This document shows positions 50,999 to 61,806 of a stretch of 64,000 nucleotides of DNA, in pieces; the first letter of the stretch is position 1; each line of letters opens with the position of its first letter. The stretch covers positions 13,370,854 to 13,434,853 of the forward strand of contig NC_045147.1 in NCBI RefSeq assembly GCF_008831285.2, given 5' to 3'. The translations under genes were made by a program, and so were the position numbers. The notes beneath the pieces were generated by a model. That model was given only the letters and a program-made list of their open reading frames with translations, was not told the origin of the DNA and searched no databases. The DNA is from Nymphaea colorata. Taxonomy: Eukaryota; Streptophyta; Magnoliopsida; Nymphaeales; Nymphaeaceae.

Positions 50999-51414
50999 TT
51001 TTCGTGCTTCCCGCAAAATTTCTGGCGAAGGTTTCCCACAGGTAGGCGAGGCAGTCGATTTTCCCAACTTTTCTCTGTTTCTTATTTTGCCGGTTGTTCT
51101 AGTTTCCTGACTCTCGTGAATGGTGGGAAAAACCTTCTTGATTGCGGCGGTGAATTGATTTTCCCGACGAAAATCAAACTTTGCCTTTCCCGATTTTCCG
51201 TTTCTCTTTTCTACAACCGGCGTATATCCCAATTCCTGAAAGTGGAATCGAGCAATACCGGACTTCGTCGTGCCTGGCGGGCGAGATCGAAATCCCACGC
51301 GTGGATCCAGGACGATCGAGCTTAAATCTGGCTTTCCTGGCGTTGAATTGACTATTATTTTTGCTATTTGTAGCTTCGTTTTGTGGGGACTTGAGCCACC
51401 GAGTCTTCGATGCG

Positions 51415-54400
51415 ATGGCGTCCGCTGTTACGAGTATGGCTGCCGAGGCGTTCGATCGAGTCGCAGCCGTGTTGGACGTGCCTTTCGCTCGTGCCGTCGT
51501 CTTCGGAGTGCACATCGATGGTGAGAATTGTTTGTCAGGTTTCGTTGTTTGGGAATTTGATATAGATTTATTGTAGTTTTGAGGCATTCTGACATTTTGG
51601 GGGCTTTGCGGTCGAAGGGCATCTGGTGGTAGATGCCATACTGGTGGCCGCGATTGTGTTCTTGCTTCTGCAGAAGAGTTACAAGCCCCCAAAGAAGCCA
51701 CTTACCGAGAAGGTGCATTCTTAATATTTTACACTCTCTCTTTTATCAATTTTGGTCAGTTTCTTTAGTGGAATTTGAATTATAAGTCATATGACGAACT
51801 CGTTTTATTGTGATTAATGCTTCATTCTCTTACATCATGAACGGTTTCAACAATAAGCGATCGATGGATAGGCAGAGGAACTTATTGAACGATATCATTT
51901 GGTCTGCTGTTCTTTCTGCATTGAACTAAAGTTGAAGAAAACTGTGTCGGAAAAATTGTTGTTCCAGGCGATTTTGTCTTTAGAGAGAAGAGGCAGACTA
52001 ACCTATCTTTTTGTTTGCTCAGTCTAACTTCCTCGGGAAAAATCTTTTAAAACCATCCTCCTCTTCCATTGCAAAAAGAAGAGTGGGTCCTTAGATTAAA
52101 AATGAAGTCGAATGTCTATTCGACAACTCTTTTGTCCTGGGAGGAAATGTCCTAGGAAATTGAACAACTTTCTGGAAATGGTTAGCTGATGCATGCATAT
52201 TGACTTTATGCAGGAGATAGACCAGCTTTGTGAAGAATGGGTCCCCGAACCCCTTCATCCGCCCATTACAGAAGAGATGGGTTATGAACCGCCAATCCTT
52301 GAGAGGTGGATTTGCTATTTATTTTCAGATTTTTTTTTTCTTTTCCTCTTTTCCATGCGGCTTCTGCTCCTTTTTTCTGTATATAAGTTCTCCAGGCAAG
52401 ATCTTGCCTTTGTTACTGTACATAAAGGCATGGTTCGTAGCAATTGTATCTTGATTGATTCTTATTCTGTGTCAGATTTGGTTTAGCCTCCAATTACATC
52501 GAACATTATTATTTTGATGTATGAAGTACTATGAACTTATTTAGAAAACTACGACACTTGAATTTCTACATGGTTTCATCTACAGTCCCCGAAATTGAAG
52601 CTTGGCATCATTTATTTTTAAATCTTTTTCCAAGCAGATGCCCTTTGATATGAAGATGAGTATTTGCTTAATTGGCTGCAAAGCTTTTCAGTTGATGCTA
52701 TGGTCACATTTCCTGATAATGATGCCGATAGTAACGAAGCTAAGCTTGTATTTATTTTGAATTTTGTTTTCCTTGGGAAAGTCTTAGAAATTTAACTGTT
52801 TATATTAAAAATAATGCAACTATGAGGTTTTCATCAAAGATTACAATGAAACAAAAAAAATGCTTTAAATGTATAAACAAAGGATTTTTTTTCAAGAGTG
52901 AATATTGTTTGTCACAGTATTTCAAAAATATTGAAAATATTTGTTTTGTTAATTATAGTGATCTTATTAATAAAACCTGATAATTGCGATTATCCCTTGA
53001 AAACACTAAATCCACAATCCTTTGATGCCTCTGAAGAAGTTGGCAACCGATTGCCATTCGGCAATAAAATGTCTCGGAATCCTCTGCTTTGCTTCTTCTT
53101 ACCTATTTTTTACCTTTTCTGTTTATTTGGAAAGTCAATCTTTTCTGATACAGAATCTGACACAAACCAGTTATTTTCTTGGGATGTGATAACTGATAAC
53201 TATGTTCTGCTAAGCTGGAAATGTTCTTGGTGAAAAAGTCATATTTTTTTCTCCATGATCATTGGGATCCAGAAAATATCACTCGTTTGTTCATGAATCT
53301 TTTCCTTATGCAGTGCTGCTGGACCTCATACAATAGTCAATGGCAAGGAAACTGTGAACTTCGCATCAGCCAATTATCTTGGACTTATAGGAAATGAAAA
53401 AGTGATGGTGAGTAAAACACTATTTTTTTATAATGTAAGTGTCTTGTAACTTTCTTAGTGAAGGGTCAAAACTCCAATTTTATTCCAGGAATCATGTACG
53501 GCCGCTTTGGAGAAGTATGGTGTTGGGTCATGTGGTCCTCGAGGTTTCTATGGGACAATAGGTATAACTTTTGTTCATCTCATTTCACTCAGGAAGTTTA
53601 TTATTCCACATGGCTCTTGCAAAGAGAAAATATACAAATTCATTTAAACGTTTGTTTTATTATCCATGATTTTGTCTGTCTTGTTCATAATGATAATCTA
53701 GTGGTATTAGAACACAGTGAAATTTATTTTATGAAGTTACATCTGTAGTTAATTATCAATTTTCTTGTCCTTTAGATACACACCTTGATTGTGAAGCCAC
53801 AATTGCAAACTTCTTGGGGACTCCTGACTCAATTTTGTATTCCTATGGTATTTCTGCTGCTTTCAGTGCCATTCCAGCATTTTGCAAGAAGGGCGACATT
53901 GTCATTGCGTGAGTATGGAAATTTTCACATTGTAGCATGTCTTTAAATCATTATGTATGCAAAAAATTTTATGATGGTCCTGCTACAGTTATCACACTTT
54001 TTGTGGCTAATAAAATCATTGCTTGAGCTGTGGAATACATTTGTGCATATGTGCTGAAACACATTTTTTGGGCTTTCTGTTTGAATGAAAGTAGGATGTT
54101 TATCATCATTGCTAGCATGTTTTAAACTGAAATTTCATACTATAAGTTATTAATGTTATAGGGAGATAAACTCCTGCAGCAATTATATGCTCCATTGCTG
54201 TTTGAGTTTTTGGTGGTGGTTCATGGCTCTACCTTCTGGGGAATTGCTACTGTCATCCATGTGGTGCTTGTAACTAAATCGGTATCTTAATAATGGCAAT
54301 TCGATGGCTGAATTAATTAGTTTCAACGATTCTTGTGTTCTTTTTAACTAAGTTAGTATCTTACTATCACAATTGGATGACTGCACTAATTAGTTTTTGC

Positions 54401-54818
54401 TATTGGATGTGTTATGAACTGATTCTGTGTGATGACATTATATGCAGTGATGAAGGTGTGCACTGGGCGATACAAAATGGTCTTTATCTATCTAGAAGCA
54501 CTATTAAGTTTTTCAAGCACAATGATATGAAGTCATTGGAAAGTTTAATGGAGAAAATTACGAAGGAAAATCAGCGAGTGAAAAAGTTGCGTCGTTATAT
54601 AGTTGTTGAAGCTATATACCAGGTAAAGTTTGTTATGAAAAGATCCTTGTAGGCATTTCATTTCAACTATTTGGGAAGTTTTTTAGCACACACATAACCC
54701 ATTGAGGAAAGCATTTCAACATATTATTTGCTTAGATACTTGTACGGGTACGGGTACCGGTACGAGTACGGACCATTTTCAAAAAATTTGGGTACAGAGG
54801 TACGGCCGTACACACACG

Positions 54819-54858
<40 letters not shown>

Positions 54859-57800
54859 TATATATATATAAATTTCAAACAAAATAACATATATATCAAA
54901 AAATTGCAAACAGAATAAAATCATGGTCCAAAACACAGTATGGAAGTAATTAACGTACAATTATACAAACATGTCAGCTTTCTTGATTCTCCCCAGTCGC
55001 ATCATGAAGATTAGAAGGAGCAACAGGTTCTGTAAGGTCCATGTTAAAAGCATGCAAATCATGTTCTCCTTCAAGTTCCACATCAATGTCCTCTGGATTA
55101 ACATCCCAATACTTGGATGATCCTGAACTGCAAGTTGCAACAATTTCTTTTACAACATGAAGAGGTTGGAGTGGACATAAACTAAATCATGTATACATAT
55201 CAAAGATACAAAAAGAAAGAAATACCTGTAATCATTTGAAGTACGTGAAAGTAAGCGTAGGTTGGAGTGGACATAAACTAAATCTTCTGCTCGCTTACTA
55301 GTTAGCTTATTTCTCTTCATGTTGTGAATTTGAGAATAAGTGCTTCAATTTCTTTCACAACATGAAGAGGTTGCAGGTTGAGATAATAACTTCAGCGCAA
55401 GTTGTTGGAGATTTGGTGTCGATGCTCCAAAACACAACCACCAATTAACAGGATCTTCTTCATCTCTTGCCATTGCAGCTTGTATTGAATCATTTCTTCC
55501 ACCAGAGAAGCTCGCAAACTCATTATTTATTATCTTTAACCGATGAAAATCAGAATATAGTCTTCCCAAACATATCTCCCTATTTTTTGATATTTCTGGA
55601 TCTCGATTAGGAGGAACACGACCAATACCTCCTGTCAACCATGTTTGTCCATAATATTTGGGATTTAAAGAGTCTGCCATACAATGCAAAGGGTTATTGA
55701 TTTTGTTCCATCTTCTTACTAAAATTCTATACACATGATCGAAAAACTCTGAATCATTAAGTGCAACATTCTTCTTCTCATGTCTAAAAATGATGTTTTG
55801 AATTTTTTCAATCATGTTATCCCACATATCATAAACTTTATGAAGCATGGGCCCTTCTTTATCAACTTCTCTCAGCATCTACCAAATAGGCTCTGTAAAC
55901 TGCAGAAAATATGTAACTTTATCTCACCATTCATCTTCTAAAATGCATTTTTTAATTTCTTGAGCCTTCACGATGTTATCATTCTGATAAAACTCCCAAT
56001 CATTGTCAGTCACCATAAGTGTTAATGCATGTTTCACCTGCTTTATTCTTTTTATCATTACGATAATGGATGCAAAACGAGTCTCTGCTACCTTCAACAA
56101 TTTCAAATCAGAATGCCTATTAAATAGAGCAAGAGCATTGTTGTGGTTTACAACAAAATTTCTGATGTTTCTGACATCATGCTCAAGCTCCTCAATCCAT
56201 GAACACAAGAAACCAGTATTTGGATCATCTTTTGATGGGTTGCAAATACTTTTAAGTGCTAGATTTATACTGTGTGCCACACAAAGAGTCCAGAATATGT
56301 GACTATACTTGGGATCACTTGCTAAATTCATTCCTGCTCGTTGGTAAACTGGAGCATTATCAGTAATAAGTTGCACAACATTATCTTCACCCACTTCTTT
56401 GATGACTTCTATAAATAGCCCTTTTAAATACTCAGCATCTTTATACTCCCCAGATGCATCAACACATTTCAAGAAGATTGGTCCATCAAGCGAATAAGCA
56501 ATAAAATTTATTAGTGGCCGCCTTTGTATATTAGTCCACCCGTCAGAAACAATGGATACTCCATATTGTATCCACGAAAATTTCTTCTTCTCTAATAATT
56601 TTTCAATGTTTGCCTTCTCTTCTGCAAGAATTACTGTTCTTAACTTCTCTGAACTCGGAGGTACATAACCACTCAAACTGCAATTAGCCAAACCTGTAAC
56701 AACATCTTTCCAATAAGGACTTCTGGCTACATTAAAAGGAAGTGAATTTGCAAAAAAGAACCTTCCGATCCTTCTATCCATCTCCGCCCTTCCCATATTA
56801 TTGAATGCTTGTGCTAATGTTTTTCTTTTCTTTGAAGGATCTTCACCTCCTTCAGTAGCATAAAGAGGAATAGACACACTTGATCTTGATGAAGATTTCT
56901 TCGTCTCAGCTTCTTCTTGTTCTTTTTTGAATATCTTGATCTCCTCGTTGGTAACTTTTGGGCATGGTCTAATTCCAACGCCAGAAATATGCAACAAATG
57001 CGCCTTGCAACGTGTATAAGAGCCCGTGAACATCATATCACAAAATTTGCAAGAAAACATTACATTCCCACCACCACCTGGTCCTTTTGATAGTTTCTTC
57101 ACATAGCGCCAAAGAGGCTGAGATGGATTATCCTTCTCTACTGTAGCGGTATTAACACTACCACTGCTGCTTTCTAGATTCTCACTTCCTGTAGGAGGCA
57201 GTATTTCTTTTCCTTTATCAGCCATTACAACTTATGTCTGAACAGAACCTAGCAAATGAGCTGCAACTGCAACACATAACCAATAAAAACAGGGATCATT
57301 CGAAATAGATGAATCCTCTCATGAAACAATATATCACAGTACAACGGCTCTACATGTAGCACTCATTCAGTACAACGGCATGAGTGCAACACTCATGCAC
57401 ATGCCCTGCCGGCAAATGCAATCCACATTCAACAATATTCTATGACAGTGAAGAATGAAAAGGCCTCATATTCTAAGACATTGAAGAATGAAAAGGAGGC
57501 CTCTATTATATTCTCTGAATCTCTGGCTTACCAGGAAGAAGATCAAGTTTATTATGAAAACACACAAAAAAGCTGCAAATCACATTGACACATACAAATA
57601 AACACACAAAACACATGAGGAAGCGGCTGAGCTATAAATCGTCGGCTAGCCTCTCGGATAGATTGGGAGAGAGATTTGAAACCCTCTCGGGTAGAGAAAG
57701 GGCGAGCCAGAGGGAGGGGTGTTGGGTTTTCACTTTTAGGCGATGAGTTTTCTGCACACACAACCCATCGCCGGTCGTCGCCGGCGGCGAAGGCAGGGGT

Positions 57801-58230
57801 GGAGCCGATGAAAATGAAAACAAAAAATGAAAAAAACGTCACAGTCACCTCCTGCCGTCACTGCTGTCGTCGCCGCTGCCGTCGCCGTTCCGCCCTGCGT
57901 TCGCCACCCCTGCCGTCGCCTGTTGCCGCTGCTTCGTTGCCGGAGAGAGACGAGAGGTAAAGAGTCGTAACTCGTAAGACAGAAACGAAAGGGTTTCGTT
58001 TTACTTTTTTTTTTTAACGTCAAAATGATTTTTAACGTTAAAATGAAATAAACGTTAAAAAAATGGACAACATTGGACTCGGTCAATGGTGACCGTGTCC
58101 AATTTTGGACGGATATGGCCTCCGGTACGTTGACCGTACTCGGTACAGTCAACGCGTACCGGAGCCGTACCCAGCCCCGTACCGGTACCAGTATCGGTAG
58201 GGTACGCCTCCTTTGGAGGCGTACCCGTGT

Positions 58231-58289
<59 letters not shown>

Positions 58290-61200
58290 CTTAGTGCTCA
58301 TGGAATATCATAACTATGATGACCATGTGGACTGATTATAACCTGTCTAAGCAACTTGATCGATAATTCACTGTGGACTGACTATAAACTGTCTAATCAA
58401 CTTGATTCATGATTCATATGGTATCATGTCTAAGATTATATTTTAAAGTCAAAGTACTAGCTATCATCTTAGTGATAAAAAGTTCGTTTGCATGCCCATC
58501 CAGCTGAGCCTAGATCCTATGTAAAATTACCTTTTTTTTTTGTATTCTTTCTCGGATTTTACCTTTATTCTTTTTCATTTACCCCTTTCTCCTTTTTTGC
58601 CTTTTTTTTTTGTTCATTACTGTTTTTGGTCACCACAGCCTAATGCTTTTGACTGTTTAGGTTGTGATTCACTCTTTAAAAAATGTAACTTTGCACGTAG
58701 CATCTTGTGAACCATCAATCAACTTGATTGGATGCAGTTAATCTTCATTTTTTACTTAATTCACATATTCTATAAACCATTATATATGTACATATATAAT
58801 TATATATGCATATTATATATGATACTTCTAAAATATTTGCACTGCAAAAATATGAATACTATGAGGACTGTATAGAGCCATTTGATCTTTTGAATGGATC
58901 GTTTTGGACTTGCCATCTCTCTCTTTCTATATATCTGTATCTATATGTAAAAGAGAGGTATGTGGTTGAAATGGAGTAGCTTTAGGTATGATTTTACATC
59001 TCTCTCTTTCTTAATTACTCTTGGTTATGATTTTACATTTGATATCTTTTGTACATTAAAATGGAGTAATAACTCATATGTTAGTTTTCATTTGATGGGA
59101 GTTGATTCTGAAGTTGAATATATTTTTATGCATATTAATTTTTTGATGATTATGATGGTATTCTATTTTAGCTATTATCATAGAGTAAATTTTTCATGTT
59201 AGACACTTCTGCGTCATGTACAATAGCCACTTTGAATTTTCAATAAAATAGAAGTTAGGTGCAACTTGAAGGGCCATTGATCTTAGGCCTGATATGGTTC
59301 GTAGGTTACTGCATTTTAACATCCTATCACAATTTGATGCTTCCTTCTTTTGAGTGTATTAGGTGTTGAGGCACAATGTCCTCTGTACGCACAAAAACCT
59401 GAGAGTCTTCATGACAAAATCGGTGGCCTTGATGAGTTTAACTTCACTGCATCATCTTTAGTCTAGCTAAAGCACTCAAGAGGAAATGTCTGCTAGTATT
59501 TCAGTTTGGAAGTGGTTTGATCTCATCATCTGAATTTTATGTTACTTTTTGTGCTTACAATCTTGTTAAAATTTTCAGTATGATATTATCTTTGGTAGCC
59601 GGATTTCATGGAGAATTATAGATATGCTTTATGGAGAATTATAGATATGTTTTAAAGCATGTGATTCACTTTTTTTTTTGCCCTGTTTTTTATATCAAAT
59701 TTTTGTAAGATACTGTGCAGCATTCTATATTGAAGGATCGTTTTGGTACATACTTGCAGAATTCAGGCCAAATTGCTCCGTTAGATGAAATAATCAGGTT
59801 AAAAGAAAAGTATCGCTTCCGAGTATTAGTAGAAGAAAGCAATTCATTCGGTGTACTTGGAAAATCTGGGCGCGGCTTGACAGAGTATTTTGGAGTTCCT
59901 GTAAGTGATGTGGTGGATGGTCTAGTCAACTTCTTGCTGTTCTCATGTTGTTTCTTGTGATTGGCAAGTTGTTTGTGACAATGTAGGTTGAGAAAATCGA
60001 TATCATCACTGCTTCCATGGGACACGCATTAGCTACTGATGGTGGATTTTGCACTGGTAGTGTCAGAGTTGTTGATCATCAGGTAAATATCTTTGGTTTC
60101 TGAACCTTCACTTAAAGTTCAAAGATAAATTAGAAGATAAATACCACTTGAGACAGCAAATACTAGTAACCCAGGATGTTATCTTGAGAGTTTTACAATC
60201 CAAAGCACCCAATACATGTTTCATGGATAAAAATATGTGCATGAAGTATGACGCCAATATGCTTGGTGAAACCAGGCAATTTTGAAAGACGGGGACATAA
60301 AAATATGACCTGCATGCATCACACATCATGCTGGCTTGCATGTATGCATTCATAACTTGGCATTTGTTGCATCTTGGAGCTATCAAGCACATTTTTGTTG
60401 GTCATCCTTTGAGTAAACCAGGTCTTATATTTGTAATCAAGCGAAAGATGGAAAGAATCAGACAAATTGCAACTTGGATATGGGCAGTCTAGCATATCTT
60501 TTGTAGCCCTCTAGCACTCCCTTTTACCTGCAGCCCTTGACACAAACACCACGTATAGACAAAATTGTAATCTTTTGGTTGCTCTATCTTTTATTGTTGA
60601 ACGCCCAGGAGATTGATGCATTGATAACTTGATCTTGCAGCGCCTCAGCAGTTCTGGTTATGTTTTTTCTGCATCTTTGCCTCCATATCTTGCAAGTGCT
60701 GCAATAACTGCTATCAATGTTTTGGAGGAAAATCCAATGTTGCTGTCAAGGCTGAGGGATAATATTAGTCTCCTACACAAAGGTCTTTGTCAAGCCTCTT
60801 TCTCTCTGTGTGTGTGTGTGTGTGCACGCGTGCCTTGGCTTTGGCATGATATAAACTATATAAATTCTCTACCATACAGGTGCTTACATATATGGAAATC
60901 CAGAACATGTTTGGAAACTTTGCTAACTTCTGTCTGCAAGTTAATTTTCCATAGTTTTCTCTGTTTTGTTAATCTTATTCTGTTGAATACATGCTAGGCA
61001 TCTACCGTTTTTAGGTTAAATAACAGCATAGATGGCATCTTTGTAGATATGGACTGAAATAGGATAACAAACCTTTGTTCTGTTAATATCAGGCTTCTAC
61101 TCTTTTAGGTTAAGTTCTGAGGAGGCAATTTAATGGACTGAATACAACCTTCAGATTGTGTTGAAATTTTCTGAAATTTTCTTTGCTTGCACTTCTTGCT

Positions 61201-61806
61201 TTGGTTCTTTTATGTTGCCCTTTAGAGTGTAAAAATGACCTCTCTTTAACTGTCATGGTCAATGTTTCCATATCTAGGTGCATCCCTTGTTCGCTGTAAA
61301 AGCTTAATTTGTTGATTGATGGATGTACTGACCCTGGCCACCTTGACATTGTTAATTTGTTGCATTTACGTATAGATGTCTGAGTCTCTTTATGCTTGAC
61401 TTGGGTTCTGCAGGTTTGTCAGACATACGGGGACTTGTCATTACCAGCCATCCTCTGTCACCTATTGTCTTTCTTAAATTAAAGAATTCAACTGGATCTT
61501 TCAAGGGTGATTTGCAGTTACTTGAGGATATAGCAGAACGTGTAAAATAACTGATCTATTATGTATTTATCCTTCAGAATTTTTTGGATAACTGGTTATC
61601 CAGCCTTACAATCTAAATTGTTCCATCAGGTGCTTAGAGAAGATTGTGTACTTCTTGCTGTTTCGAAAAGGTCAGCACTTGATCATTGCCTTCTTCCTGC
61701 TGGGATTCGTTTGTTTGTTTCTGCTGCACACTCGGAGACAGACCTGTTGAAGGCATCAGAATCACTGAAGCAAGTTGCCAAATCTGTCTTCTCGGATGAC
61801 TTGTAA
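51415..61806 (+). CDS. LCB1: Serine palmitoyltransferase subunit LCB1
   Basis: Twelve exons (51415-51520, 51618-51712, 52214-52305, 53314-53407, 53489-53561, 53776-53908, 54448-54622, 59760-59900, 59987-60082, 60641-60782, 61414-61541, 61630-61806) give 483 residues, essentially the plant LCB1 length. With LCB2 it forms the ER enzyme that joins serine and palmitoyl-CoA, the first step of sphingolipid synthesis. A membrane segment lies at about 38-54 ([17 protein letters not shown]). The alpha-oxoamine synthase fold follows, with [24 protein letters not shown] (C144, equivalent to human SPTLC1 C133), and [18 protein letters not shown]. The LCB1 branch lacks the PLP-binding lysine; here the equivalent region is [15 protein letters not shown]. 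Every junction keeps phase. Intron 7 (54623-59759) is swollen by a hAT transposon. Confidence 0.95.
54822..54872. repeat. (TA)n array near left end of the hAT element
   Basis: A TA run broken once by TAAAAATA, adjoining the GTACGG-rich terminal segment. Confidence 0.9.
54974..57225 (-). pseudogene. hAT transposase relic (BED, DUF659, hAT dimerisation)
   Basis: Read from 57225 downwards, one frame runs to 55226, then a 98-nt intron (55128-55225), then the acidic tail to 54974; the total is 718 codons. Visible domains: a BED zinc finger ([18 protein letters not shown], about residue 58-76), DUF659 ([40 protein letters not shown]), and the hAT C-terminal dimerisation region ([27 protein letters not shown]). 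Three in-frame stops interrupt it, at 55924-55926 (TGA), 55879-55881 (TAG) and 55345-55347 (TGA). The last sits where the family has the conserved Trp of CCERNWS. The frame is otherwise intact, so inactivation looks recent. Confidence 0.9.
58234..58289. repeat. (TA)n array at right end of the hAT element
   Basis: A TA run with one TATG interruption, immediately beyond the GTACCCGTGTATCA edge of the transposon. Confidence 0.9.

Larger units (their letters stand above)
45823..51414. other. Repeat-rich intergenic DNA between NHL and LCB1
   Basis: After the NHL 3' UTR the sequence is AT-rich with short unsupported frames. A relative of the CAGTGGCGGAGCCA family ends near 46462 (GCTCCGCCTCTGC). 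Two GAGCTCGA-type repeats and a 97-bp TA array fill 48970-50426. A GC-richer minus-strand patch at 47500-47690 resembles an untranslated leader but has no following exon that I can identify. The last 400 bp are the LCB1 promoter and 5' UTR. Confidence 0.65.
54734..58233 (-). mobile_element. Degenerate hAT DNA transposon in LCB1 intron 7
   Basis: A 3.5-kb insertion antisense to LCB1 carries a hAT transposase relic. The left end GATACTTGTACGGGTACGGG and the right end, read on the other strand, GATACACGGGTACGCC, resemble each other; both continue into GTACCGGTACGG-type subterminal repeats. TA arrays lie just inside the left end and just outside the right end. An 8-bp target-site duplication could not be fixed. 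The 5' leader region (57780-57950) is rich in GCCGTC-type repeats. Exact ends are approximate. Confidence 0.8.

Noticed and set aside
51174-51701. 175-codon minus-strand frame over LCB1 exons 1-2
   Set aside because: Antisense to well-supported LCB1 exons; no motifs of its own.
57676-57960. 94-codon Arg-rich plus-strand frame
   Set aside because: Opposite strand of the GCCGTC-rich leader of the hAT transposon.
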